A DNA stretch of 64,000 nt from Nocardiopsis sp. NRRL B-16309. Its GTDB lineage: Bacteria > Actinomycetota > Actinomycetes > Streptosporangiales > Streptosporangiaceae. The stretch lies in assembly GCF_001279585.1 (NCBI RefSeq), contig NZ_LGEC01000084.1, forward strand, positions 1-64,000, read 5' to 3'. Below are positions 48,120 to 55,934 of the stretch, piece after piece. How positions within the stretch are numbered: position 1 is the stretch's first letter; every line of letters begins with the position of its first letter. The translations under genes and the position numbers were made by a program. The notes beneath the pieces are model-generated. The model saw only the letters and a program-made list of their open reading frames with translations, was not told the origin of the DNA and did not search any database.

Positions 48120-49307
48120 ATGCCCGGTTCCGTCATCGTCGGTGGGGCTCGGACCCCGACCGGCCGACTCCTCGGCTCCCTCGCCGGGTTCTCCGCCGCA
48201 GACCTCGGCGGCTTCGCGATCAAGGCCGCGCTGGAGCGGGCCGGCATCAGCGGCGAACAGGTCGGATACGTGGTCATGGGACAGGTGCTCCAGGCCGGTG
48301 CCGGGCAGATCCCCTCGCGCCAGGCCGCCGTCAAGGCGGGCATCCCGATGAACGTGCCCTCCGTGACCATCAACAAGGTGTGCCTGTCGGGCCTGGACGC
48401 GATCGCCCTCGCCGACCAGCTCATCGCCGCCGGCGAGTTCGACATCGTCGTCGCGGGCGGCATGGAGTCCATGACCAACGCCCCGCACCTGCTGCCCAAG
48501 TCGCGCAAGGGCTACAAGTACGGGTCCGTGGAGGTCCTGGACGCCACCGCGCACGACGGCCTGACCGACCCCTTCGAGGGCGACTCCATGGGCGCCAGCA
48601 CCGAGCGCCACAACGCCAAGCTCGGCATCGGCCGCGCGGAGCAGGACGCCTTCGCGGCCCGCTCCCACCAGCGCGCCGCCGCCGCCGCGGCCGAGGGGCG
48701 CTTCGCCGAGGAGATCGTCCCGGTGCTGATCCCCCAGCGCAAGGGCGACCCGGTCGTCTTCGACGCCGACGAGGGCATCCGCCCCGACACCACCGAGGAG
48801 AGCCTGGCCAAGCTGCGCCCGGCCTTCGACGGGGACGGCACCATCACCGCCGGCTCGTCCTCGCAGATCTCCGACGGCGCCGCCGCCGTGGTCGTGATGA
48901 GCCGCGCCAAGGCGGAGGAGCTCGGCGCCCCGGTCCTGGCCGAGATCGGCGCGCACGGCAACGTCGCCGGACCCGACAACTCGCTGCACTCGCAGCCCTC
49001 CAACGCCATCCAGCACGCGCTGGGCAAGGCGGGCCGGTCCGTGGCGGACCTGGACCTGATCGAGATCAACGAGGCCTTCGCGGCCGTGGGCCTACAGTCC
49101 GTGCGGGACCTGGGCGTGTCCGAGGACATCGTCAACGTCGACGGCGGCGCCATCGCCATCGGCCACCCGATCGGCGCCTCCGGCGCCCGGCTGGCCCTGC
49201 ACCTGGTCACCGAGCTGCGCCGGCGCGGCGGCGGCCTGGGCGCCGCGGCCCTGTGCGGTGGCGGCGGCCAGGGCGACGCCCTGCTGTTCTCCGTCCCCGC
49301 CGAGTAG
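48120..49307 (+). CDS. Acetyl-CoA acetyltransferase (thiolase)
   Basis: 395 residues. Thiolase catalytic residues are present: Cys88 in Asn-Lys-Val-Cys-Leu-Ser-Gly, His near 351 in Gly-His-Pro-Ile-Gly-Ala-Ser-Gly, and Cys near 381 in Leu-Cys-Gly-Gly-Gly-Gly. It condenses or cleaves acetoacetyl-CoA. GGAGG precedes the ATG by 9 bases. meaB follows after 149 bases with a modest hairpin between. Confidence 0.95.
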   Translation: MPGSVIVGGARTPTGRLLGSLAGFSAADLGGFAIKAALERAGISGEQVGYVVMGQVLQAGAGQIPSRQAAVKAGIPMNVPSVTINKVCLSGLDAIALADQLIAAGEFDIVVAGGMESMTNAPHLLPKSRKGYKYGSVEVLDATAHDGLTDPFEGDSMGASTERHNAKLGIGRAEQDAFAARSHQRAAAAAAEGRFAEEIVPVLIPQRKGDPVVFDADEGIRPDTTEESLAKLRPAFDGDGTITAGSSSQISDGAAAVVVMSRAKAEELGAPVLAEIGAHGNVAGPDNSLHSQPSNAIQHALGKAGRSVADLDLIEINEAFAAVGLQSVRDLGVSEDIVNVDGGAIAIGHPIGASGARLALHLVTELRRRGGGLGAAALCGGGGQGDALLFSVPAE

Positions 49308-49335
49308 CCGGCGGCGGAGTCGACGCACGCGCTTC

Positions 49336-49368
49336 GCGGGGCGGGGGGACACGAACCCTCCGCCCCGC
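49336..49368 (+). terminator. Weak hairpin between thiolase and meaB
   Basis: GCGGGGCGG (49336-49344) pairs with CCGCCCCGC (49360-49368) across a 15-nt loop. Confidence 0.4.
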
Positions 49369-49456
49369 CGCGGGCCCGGGCACACCGGCCCCGACCCGGC
49401 GGGGCGCCGGAGACCCCGGAGCCCGCCGTGAGCACGGAGACGAACAAGGGAGTTCG

Positions 49457-50416
49457 ATGCACACCGCCCAACTGGTCGAACGGGTCCGCGACGGCGACCG
49501 CCGAGCGCTGGCCCGCGCCATCACGCTGGTGGAGAACGGGTCGGCCGAACTGCGCGAGATCATGTCGGGCCTGGCGCCCCACACCGGGCGGGCCCGCGTG
49601 GTGGGGTTCACCGGTTCGCCGGGCGTGGGCAAGTCCACGACCACCAACGCCGTCGTGCGCGCCATCCGCGAGCGGGGGCTGAGCGTGGCGGTCCTGGCCA
49701 TCGACCCGTCCTCTCCCTTCACCGGCGGCGCCCTGCTGGGCGACCGGGTGCGCATGCAGGAGCACGCCACCGACCCGGGCGTCTACATCCGCTCGATGGC
49801 CAACCGCGGGCACCTGGGCGGGCTGTCCTGGGCCACCCCGCACGCCCTGCGGGTGCTGGACGCGGCCGGGTTCGACGTGATCCTGGTGGAGACCGTGGGC
49901 GTGGGCCAGGCCGAGGTCGAGATCGCCGGGGAGGCCGACACGACCGTGGTGCTCTGCGCCCCGGGCATGGGCGACTCCGTCCAGGCGGCCAAGGCGGGCG
50001 TGCTGGAGGTCGCCGACGTGTTCGCCGTGAACAAGGCCGACCGCGACGGCGCCCGGGTGACACTGCGCGAGCTGCGCCAGATGGTCGCCATGGTCGACCG
50101 CACGGACGAGGAGTGGAAGCCGCCGATCGTCATGACGGTGGCGGCCAGGGACGAGGGCGTCGCGGAGCTGTGGGCGCGGGTGGAGGAGCACTACGCGCAC
50201 CTGGAGGCCAACGGAGAGCTCGCCGAGCGCCGCCGGGCCCGTGCCCGGGGCGAGATCCAGGCGATCGCCCTGGAGCGGTTGCGCTCGCGCCTGGGCGGCG
50301 TGGGCGCCGACGGCGGGATCGACGTCCTGGCCCTGGACGTGGCGGAGGGGCGCCACGACCCCTACACCGCCGCCGACCTGCTTCTGAAGGAACTGGGCAC
50401 CGAGCCCGGGGACTGA
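49457..50416 (+). CDS. meaB: MeaB, GTPase chaperone of B12-dependent acyl-CoA mutases
   Basis: 319 residues of the ArgK/MeaB G3E GTPase family. Walker A is Gly-Ser-Pro-Gly-Val-Gly-Lys-Ser near 53-60, the switch and Walker B parts include Glu-Thr-Val-Gly-Val-Gly-Gln, and the guanine motif is Asn-Lys-Ala-Asp. MeaB loads and protects adenosylcobalamin on methylmalonyl- or isobutyryl-CoA mutase. The mutase large subunit encoded at 54 kb is an obvious client. AAGGGAG precedes the ATG. Confidence 0.95.
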   Translation: MHTAQLVERVRDGDRRALARAITLVENGSAELREIMSGLAPHTGRARVVGFTGSPGVGKSTTTNAVVRAIRERGLSVAVLAIDPSSPFTGGALLGDRVRMQEHATDPGVYIRSMANRGHLGGLSWATPHALRVLDAAGFDVILVETVGVGQAEVEIAGEADTTVVLCAPGMGDSVQAAKAGVLEVADVFAVNKADRDGARVTLRELRQMVAMVDRTDEEWKPPIVMTVAARDEGVAELWARVEEHYAHLEANGELAERRRARARGEIQAIALERLRSRLGGVGADGGIDVLALDVAEGRHDPYTAADLLLKELGTEPGD

Positions 50417-50448
50417 GGCGGGGCTGACCGGCTCCCGCGCACGAAGGA

Positions 50449-50481
50449 GGGCCGACACGGAGCGGGGTCCCGTGTCGGCCC
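50449..50481. terminator. Terminator downstream of meaB
   Basis: A perfect 12-bp stem (50449-50460 with 50470-50481) and 9-nt loop. Confidence 0.7.
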
Positions 50482-50569
50482 TGGCGCCCGGAACCGGGGA
50501 AACCCCCGTCGGCGCCCGTGCGGTGTTCTCTCCGGCCTTCGGCCGTGGCGCTTCGGGCAGGGGGCCTTC

Positions 50570-50617
50570 GGCCGTGCGGGTGCGCTCCTCATTCCTCTGA
50601 CGCGCACCCGCACGGCC
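50570..50617. terminator. Second hairpin between meaB and the chitinase gene
   Basis: A perfect 15-bp stem (50570-50584 with 50603-50617) around an 18-nt loop; probably serves the leftward chitinase transcript. Confidence 0.65.
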
Positions 50618-50666
50618 TCCGGAACCCGGCCTGTGCCGCGCCCTGGAGGCCGTCGGCCCCGGTGCG

Positions 50667-52613
50667 TCAGTCGGCCAGCGCGCCGTCGATGGCGGTCATC
50701 AGGCTGCCGTCGGCGTCGTCACCGTCGATGGACCAGACCATCACGCCGCCGAGGCCGTTGGCCTGGGCCCAGTCGGTCTTCTGGGTCATCGACGTCTCGT
50801 CGTCGTAGGTCCAGAACGTGGTGCCGTCGTAGAGCCAGGCCGTCCCGGAGGCGTCGTCCCGGTACAGGTCGAAGCCGCTCAGGTCCTTGATCACCTTCCA
50901 GTCGTCGATGCCCTCCTCGTAGGTGCCGCCCGCGGGTCCGGTGCCGGTCTGGAAGAGCCCGTTCCCGTCGGGTCCGGCGGGGACGCCCGTCCAGCCGCGG
51001 CTGTAGAACGGCACGCCCAGCAGCATGTCGTCGGGGCTCACCCCGTAGTCGAGGTAGGTCTGGATGGTCGTCTCCGTGGAGAAGATGTCCGGACCCGGGT
51101 CGCCCGGCGTCTCCAGGAGGTTGGACTGGTGGTTCGTCGTGTCCTCCCAGCCGCCGTGGTAGTCGTACCCCTGCACCGTGATGAAGTCGAAGTTGGGCAT
51201 GAGCTGGTCCAGCTCGTAGCCGAGGTCGATCTTCTCCGGGTCGGCGGGCATGAACGAGGTCAGCTCGTACTGGCGGCCGGTCTCGGCCTCCAGGACGTCC
51301 ATCTGGTCGCGGAACTCCTGCACGAGGGCGGTGAAGTTCTCCCGGTCCTCGGGGCGCACGGTGTTGTGCTCGTGCCCGGAGGAGGCGGGCCACTCCCAGT
51401 CGAGGTCGATGCCGTCGAAGACGCCCTCGGCCGCGCCCGGGCCGCCCGCGCCGTCGAAGAGCGGCAGGTTGCCGCGCAGGTACTGGTCGATGCACGAGGA
51501 GACCATCCGCTCGCGCGACTCCGCGGTCAGGGCCGCGTCGGAGAAGTGCTCCGACCAGGTCCAGCCGCCCAGGGACAGGTTGACCCTCAGGTCCGGGTAC
51601 AGCTCCTTGAGCTCGCGCAGCTGGTTGAAGTTGCCGCGCAGGTCCTGGTCCCAGGTGTCGCCGACGCCGTCGACGCTCTGGTCGGCGGTGAAGGAGCGCC
51701 CGTAGTCGGCCCAGGCGTCGCCCTCGCCCAGCTGGTTGGCCATGAAGCACTCGCCGTTGGCGTTGATGTTGCCGAAGGCGTAGTTGATGTGCGTGAGCTT
51801 CTCCGCGGTGCCGGAGGACACCAGGTCCTGGACGAGGTAGCCGCGGTCGTAGATGCCCCACTGGGTGAAGTACGCCACCCGGCGTTCGTCCACGGGTGTA
51901 CCGGTGTCCGCCTCGTCGGTGGTGGCGGTGACCGGTCCGCTCTCCGGACCCCGGTTGTTGGAGGTGTCGTAGGCGCGGACGGTGAAGGTGTACTCGGTGG
52001 CGGGGTCCAGTCCGGTGACGGTGGCGCTGGTGCCGGTCACCGCGCGCACGACCTCGCCGCCCGAGAGCACCTCGTACCCGGCGACGGCCACGTTGTCGGT
52101 GGCCGCGCCCCACTCCAGGGACACCGTGCCGGAGGTGGTGCCCGCGACGGTCGGGTCGGAGGGCGCGCCGGGCGCCTCGGTGTCGGGGGTCCCGGGCTCG
52201 CCGGAGCACGAGCCGCCGTTGAGGGAGCAGTCGACCGGGGCGGTCTCCCCACCGGAGTGCGTGCCGTTCCAGCCGATGGAGTAGGTCCCGCCGGCGGGCA
52301 CGCTCGCGCCCCAGCTGGGGTTGGAGATCGTGTGGGTGTCGCCGGAACTGCTGTGGGTGGCGTTCCACAGGCTGGTGATGGTGGTGCCCTCGGGGAGGGT
52401 GATGTCGATGGACCACTGGTCGAGCGCGGCGTCGGAGCCGTTGTCGATGGTGAGCTGGCCGCCGTAGCCGCTGTCCCAGCGGCTCGTCTCGACGTAGGTC
52501 ACGGTGATGTCGGTGGTGTCGGCCGCGGCGGGGGAGGCCGCCAGGCCCGCGGGGACGATGAGGAGGGCCGCGGCGAGGGCGGCCAGCCGGGTCCTGAGTC
52601 GTGTGGATCTCAC
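50667..52613 (-). CDS. Secreted GH18 chitinase with CBM2 and fibronectin type III domains
   Basis: 648 residues. The signal peptide ends near Ala-Ser-Pro-Ala-Ala-Ala. A family 2 carbohydrate-binding module follows (about 33-130, with Trp-Asn-Ala-Thr-His and a terminal Cys pair), then a fibronectin III domain (about 145-230), then the GH18 barrel. The catalytic motif Asp-Gly-Ile-Asp-Leu-Asp-Trp-Glu lies near residue 398, with the proton donor Glu intact. Substrate-lining motifs Ser-Leu-Gly-Gly-Trp-Thr-Trp and Gln-Gly-Tyr-Asp-Tyr-His are present. The domain order resembles Streptomyces chitinases of the ChiC/ChiD kind. GTG start with AGGAGAG upstream. Confidence 0.95.
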   Translation of the reverse strand: MRSTRLRTRLAALAAALLIVPAGLAASPAAADTTDITVTYVETSRWDSGYGGQLTIDNGSDAALDQWSIDITLPEGTTITSLWNATHSSSGDTHTISNPSWGASVPAGGTYSIGWNGTHSGGETAPVDCSLNGGSCSGEPGTPDTEAPGAPSDPTVAGTTSGTVSLEWGAATDNVAVAGYEVLSGGEVVRAVTGTSATVTGLDPATEYTFTVRAYDTSNNRGPESGPVTATTDEADTGTPVDERRVAYFTQWGIYDRGYLVQDLVSSGTAEKLTHINYAFGNINANGECFMANQLGEGDAWADYGRSFTADQSVDGVGDTWDQDLRGNFNQLRELKELYPDLRVNLSLGGWTWSEHFSDAALTAESRERMVSSCIDQYLRGNLPLFDGAGGPGAAEGVFDGIDLDWEWPASSGHEHNTVRPEDRENFTALVQEFRDQMDVLEAETGRQYELTSFMPADPEKIDLGYELDQLMPNFDFITVQGYDYHGGWEDTTNHQSNLLETPGDPGPDIFSTETTIQTYLDYGVSPDDMLLGVPFYSRGWTGVPAGPDGNGLFQTGTGPAGGTYEEGIDDWKVIKDLSGFDLYRDDASGTAWLYDGTTFWTYDDETSMTQKTDWAQANGLGGVMVWSIDGDDADGSLMTAIDGALAD

Positions 52614-53411
52614 GTGGGGTCTCTCCTGGTACGTGAGCGGATGCGGGGCCCGGTGCGCCAGATTCCGGTGGCGCCGGGGGAGGGGTGTGCGTCCGGGACT
52701 GCGGCGGGTGCTCCGTCGGGCGGGACTCCCCCTCGTGTCACGCCCTCGCGGGGCGGACGGGGATGCCCCGGCTCGCTCGGAGCCGGTGGGGTGCGGGGCC
52801 GGGCGGCGCTCGGGAACGCGTACGCGGCAGGGGCGGCATCGTTCCTCCGGCGGTCAGGGGAGGGCGGGTGTTCCGTGGTGGTCCGGTGGCGGCCCCGGGC
52901 GGTCCGGGGCCGGGAGCGGGGGAGGGGCCGGGAGGCGGGAGCGGGGGGTCGGCGCGGTCCGTCGCACATCGGTCCGCGCCGACCCCGGCGGCGGTGCTCC
53001 CCGGATCAGAGCACCGACACCTCCCGGTCCGGGGTGGCCGGACCGGGGGTCTGCGGGGCCAGGGATCGGACGTCGCGTCGTTGGTCCGGAGGGCGGTGCC
53101 GTCGGGTACGCACGTCGGGGTCTCCTGGGGTGGGGGAACAGCGGGCGGGAGGGGGACTCGGGCCGACTGACTCGGTGCCCGAAGCCTCTGACGTGGGGCT
53201 ATAAATTTTTAGGAAACTTAACTAATAATTACGGGTCCCGTCAACGCCCCCGGTTCGGTTTTCCGCGCCGCGTCCGCCCGCGGAGGGGAACCAGTCGAGC
53301 TGGCGGGGTAGGCCAGTCCTTGACCGACGGGTTGTCCCCTTGTGGCCACGCATAGTCATTGACTCCCATGCGCTTGAGTGCTAGCCCCACGCGCATGACT
53401 AGAGTGACGAC
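52614..53411. other. Gap between chitinase and MarR genes with an AT-rich island
   Basis: Most of these 798 bases are GC-rich without a supported gene; a 119-codon leftward frame ending at the chitinase start is Pro/Arg-rich and unconvincing. Hairpins lie at 52993-53015 (GGTGCT/AGCACC) and 53024-53046 (CCGGTCC/GGACCGG). At 53200-53232 there is a sharp AT-rich island containing TTAGGAAACTTAACTAA (53209-53225), an imperfect 17-bp palindrome. Near the MarR gene TAGTCAT (53353-53359) and ATGACTA (53395-53401) form an inverted repeat, and CATGCGC/GCGCATG another (53367-53373 with 53391-53397). Confidence 0.45.
53400..53405 (+). promoter_or_regulatory. Leaderless -10 box of the MarR gene
   Basis: TAGAGT, 6 bases before the GTG at 53412; no ribosome site. 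It overlaps the right arm of the TAGTCAT/ATGACTA inverted repeat, which could serve autoregulation. Confidence 0.45.
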
Positions 53412-53945
53412 GTGGGTAACCCGTTGAATCTTCCGTTCGACCCGATCGAGCGAGCACACGACAACTGGACGCACCGCTGGGGGGCCTCGCCCGCCATGGC
53501 GGCCGTCACCTCCGTGATGCGTGCGCAGCAGATCCTGATCGGGGAGCTGGACGGCGCCCTCAAGCCGTTCGGTCTGACCTTCGCCCGCTACGAGGCGCTG
53601 GTCCTGCTCACCTTCAGCTCCACCGGCGCGCTGCCGCTGGGCAAGATCGGTGAACGCCTCATGGTGCATCCGACCAGCGTCACCAACACCATCGACCGGC
53701 TGGAGGGGCAGGGCTTCGTGCGCCGCCTCCCCAACCCGAGCGACGGGCGCGGCGTGCTGGCCGAGATCACCGACACCGGTCGCGAGGTCACCGAGCGGGC
53801 GACGCAGGCCCTGCTCGGCATGGAGTTCGGTCTGAGCTGCTACTCCGACGACGAGCTCTGGCGCATGCACGAGATGTTCACCAGGCTCAGGGTGGACTTC
53901 GGCGACTTCCCCGCGCCCGTCGCGGGGTCCGCCGAGCGGCGCTGA
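53412..53945 (+). CDS. MarR-family regulator next to icmA
   Basis: 177 residues. The winged helix includes Leu-Pro-Leu-Gly-Lys-Ile-Gly-Glu-Arg-Leu-Met-Val-His-Pro-Thr-Ser-Val-Thr (recognition helix) and a wing with Pro-Asn-Pro-Ser-Asp-Gly-Arg-Gly. Dimerisation helices flank it. Streptomyces has a close counterpart directly before icmA. Its operator is probably the palindrome at 53996-54013. Effector unknown; an acyl-CoA or branched-chain acid is a reasonable guess. Confidence 0.92.
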   Translation: MGNPLNLPFDPIERAHDNWTHRWGASPAMAAVTSVMRAQQILIGELDGALKPFGLTFARYEALVLLTFSSTGALPLGKIGERLMVHPTSVTNTIDRLEGQGFVRRLPNPSDGRGVLAEITDTGREVTERATQALLGMEFGLSCYSDDELWRMHEMFTRLRVDFGDFPAPVAGSAERR

Positions 53946-53995
53946 GGCCCCTCTCCGGTCCGAGTGGCGCCAGGGCTTCCGCCCCTGTACATATT

Positions 53996-54014
53996 TAGTT
54001 GGACGTCCTACTAT
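53996..54014 (+). promoter_or_regulatory. Palindromic operator overlapping the icmA -10 box
   Basis: TAGTTGGACGTCCTACTA (53996-54013) is an 18-bp dyad with 8 of 9 pairs matching. TACTAT (54009-54014) is a TANNNT -10 box ending 7 bases before the ATG, so icmA is probably leaderless and occluded when the palindrome is bound. Confidence 0.6.
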
Positions 54015-54021
54015 CTGGGGT

Positions 54022-55752
54022 ATGGCGAACACCACGAGCGACCCCTCCAACGGCGGCGGGGCCGACGACATCGAGGCCGGGCGCGACCGCTGGCAGCGCC
54101 GCTACGACGCCGCGCGCAAGCGGGACGCCGACTTCACCTCCCTGTCCGGGCGCCCGCTGGAGCCGGCCTACGGGCCGCGCCCGGGGGCGGAGGTCCCCGG
54201 CTTCGAGCGCATCGGCTGGCCGGGCGAGTACCCCTACACGCGCGGCCTGTACCCCACGGGCTACCGGGGCCGGGCCTGGACGATCCGGCAGTTCGCCGGC
54301 TTCGGCAACGCGCGCCAGACCAACGAGCGCTACAAGATGATCCTCGCCAACGGGGGCGGCGGACTCTCCGTGGCCTTCGACATGCCCACCCTCATGGGCT
54401 ACGACTCCGACTCGCCGCAGGCCCTGGGCGAGGTCGGGCACTGCGGCGTGGCCATCGACTCGGTCGCCGACATGGACCTGCTCTTCGACGGCATCCCGCT
54501 GGGCGAGACCACCACGTCGATGACGATCAGCGGCCCGGCCATCCCGGCGTTCTGCATGTACCTGGTCGCCGCCGAGCGCCAGGGCGTGGACATCGGCACG
54601 CTCAACGGCACGCTCCAGACCGACATCTTCAAGGAGTACATCGCCCAGAAGGAGTGGCTGTACCCGCCCGAACCGCACCTGCGGCTCATCGGCGACCTGA
54701 TGGAGTACTGCGCCGAGCACATTCCGGCGTTCAAGCCGCTGTCGGTGTCGGGCTACCACATCCGCGAGGCGGGGGCCACGGCCGCGCAGGAGCTGGCCTA
54801 CACGCTGGCCGACGGGTTCGGGTACGTGGAGCTGGGGCTCTCGCGCGGACTGGAGGTCGACCGGTTCGCGCCGGGGCTGTCGTTCTTCTTCGACGCCCAC
54901 ATCGACTTCTTCGAGGAGATCGCCAAGTTCCGCGCCGCCCGCCGCATCTGGGCGCGCTGGATCCGCGACACCTACGGGGCCACGAGCGAGAAGGCCCAGT
55001 GGCTGCGGTTCCACACCCAGACCGCGGGGGTCTCGCTCACCGCGCAGCAGCCCTACAACAACGTGGTGCGCACGGCCGTGGAGGCGCTCGCCGCGGTGCT
55101 CGGCGGGACCAACTCCCTGCACACCAACGCGCTCGACGAGACCCTCGCCCTGCCCACCGAGCAGTCGGCGGAGATCGCGCTGCGCACCCAGCAGGTGCTC
55201 ATGGAGGAGACCGGCGTCGTCAACGTCGCCGACCCGCTGGGCGGATCGTGGTACCTGGAGGCGCTCACCGACGAGATCGAGGCGGAGGCGGAGAAGATCT
55301 TCGCCCACATCCTGCGGATGGGCGGGGGCCGGGACGCCGAGCACACGATCGGCCCGATGACCTCGGGCATCCTGGCGGGGATCGAGAACGGCTACTTCAG
55401 CTCCGAGATCGCCGAGTCGGCCTTCCAGTACCAGCAGGCGCTGGAGAAGGGCGACAAGCGCATCGTCGGCGTCAACTGCCACACCAGCACCGTCTCCGGC
55501 GAGCTGGACATCCTCAAGATCAGCCATGAGGTGGAGCACGAGCAGAAGCGGGTGCTCACCGAGCGCCGACGCGAGCGCGACGGCGCGGCCGTGGACCGGG
55601 CCCTGGCCCGGCTCCTGGAGGGCGTGCGCGCCGACGACGGCAACCTGATCCCGCTCATCATGGACGCCGCCCGCGCGGAGGCCTCGCTCGGCGAGATCTG
55701 CGCCACCATGGGCGAGGAGTTCGGGACCTACACGGAGGACCCGCAGTTCTGA
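54022..55752 (+). CDS. icmA: Isobutyryl-CoA mutase, large subunit
   Basis: 576 residues. This is the substrate-binding TIM-barrel subunit of an adenosylcobalamin mutase, without the B12-binding domain, which must come from a separate IcmB. The residues that separate isobutyryl- from methylmalonyl-CoA mutase are informative: Phe91 stands where methylmalonyl-CoA mutases have Tyr (Ile-Arg-Gln-Phe-Ala-Gly-Phe), and Gln209 where they have Arg. These correspond to Phe80 and Gln198 of the Streptomyces enzyme after an 11-residue N-terminal shift. The enzyme interconverts isobutyryl- and n-butyryl-CoA, linking valine breakdown to butyrate and polyketide precursors. Codons 531-546 are the part duplicated at 61657. 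Confidence 0.93.
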   Translation: MANTTSDPSNGGGADDIEAGRDRWQRRYDAARKRDADFTSLSGRPLEPAYGPRPGAEVPGFERIGWPGEYPYTRGLYPTGYRGRAWTIRQFAGFGNARQTNERYKMILANGGGGLSVAFDMPTLMGYDSDSPQALGEVGHCGVAIDSVADMDLLFDGIPLGETTTSMTISGPAIPAFCMYLVAAERQGVDIGTLNGTLQTDIFKEYIAQKEWLYPPEPHLRLIGDLMEYCAEHIPAFKPLSVSGYHIREAGATAAQELAYTLADGFGYVELGLSRGLEVDRFAPGLSFFFDAHIDFFEEIAKFRAARRIWARWIRDTYGATSEKAQWLRFHTQTAGVSLTAQQPYNNVVRTAVEALAAVLGGTNSLHTNALDETLALPTEQSAEIALRTQQVLMEETGVVNVADPLGGSWYLEALTDEIEAEAEKIFAHILRMGGGRDAEHTIGPMTSGILAGIENGYFSSEIAESAFQYQQALEKGDKRIVGVNCHTSTVSGELDILKISHEVEHEQKRVLTERRRERDGAAVDRALARLLEGVRADDGNLIPLIMDAARAEASLGEICATMGEEFGTYTEDPQF

Positions 55753-55780
55753 GAGGTCCGTGCCGGCGAACGGGTGCAGG

Positions 55781-55800
55781 GGGCTCCCCGCGGGGAGCCC
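55781..55800. terminator. Palindromic terminator after icmA
   Basis: GGGCTCCCCGCGGGGAGCCC is a perfect 20-bp palindrome. It recurs identically at 61717-61736 within the duplicated segment. Confidence 0.7.
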
Positions 55801-55874
55801 TCCGCTGTGCGCGGTCCGGTTTGTCGTCGTACGCCGGGCCCCGGCACGCGTGCCCGAGCTCGCTCCCGGCACAC

Positions 55875-55906
55875 GGCGACCCGCCGCCCCCGGGTGGCGG
55901 GTCGCC
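55875..55906. terminator. Terminator of the MacAB-like operon
   Basis: An 11-bp perfect stem (55875-55885 with 55896-55906) and 10-nt loop, 29 bases past the stop codon of the leftward permease gene. Confidence 0.7.
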
Positions 55907-55934
55907 GCCGGTGCGGCGGTGGACGGGGCTCGTC

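Noticed and set aside
49336..49368. Full operon-ending terminator between thiolase and meaB
   Set aside because: Stem is only 9 bp with a large loop; genes are codirectional and probably partly cotranscribed.
52610..52969. 119-codon leftward frame whose stop overlaps the chitinase GTG as GTGA
   Set aside because: Pro/Arg-rich without domain or ribosome site; high GC gives such frames freely. The GTGA overlap alone is weak.
43322..55752. Biosynthetic gene cluster built from thiolase, hydroxyacyl-CoA dehydrogenase and mutase genes
   Set aside because: Genes are spread among housekeeping genes in conserved actinobacterial order; no polyketide or peptide synthase is present.
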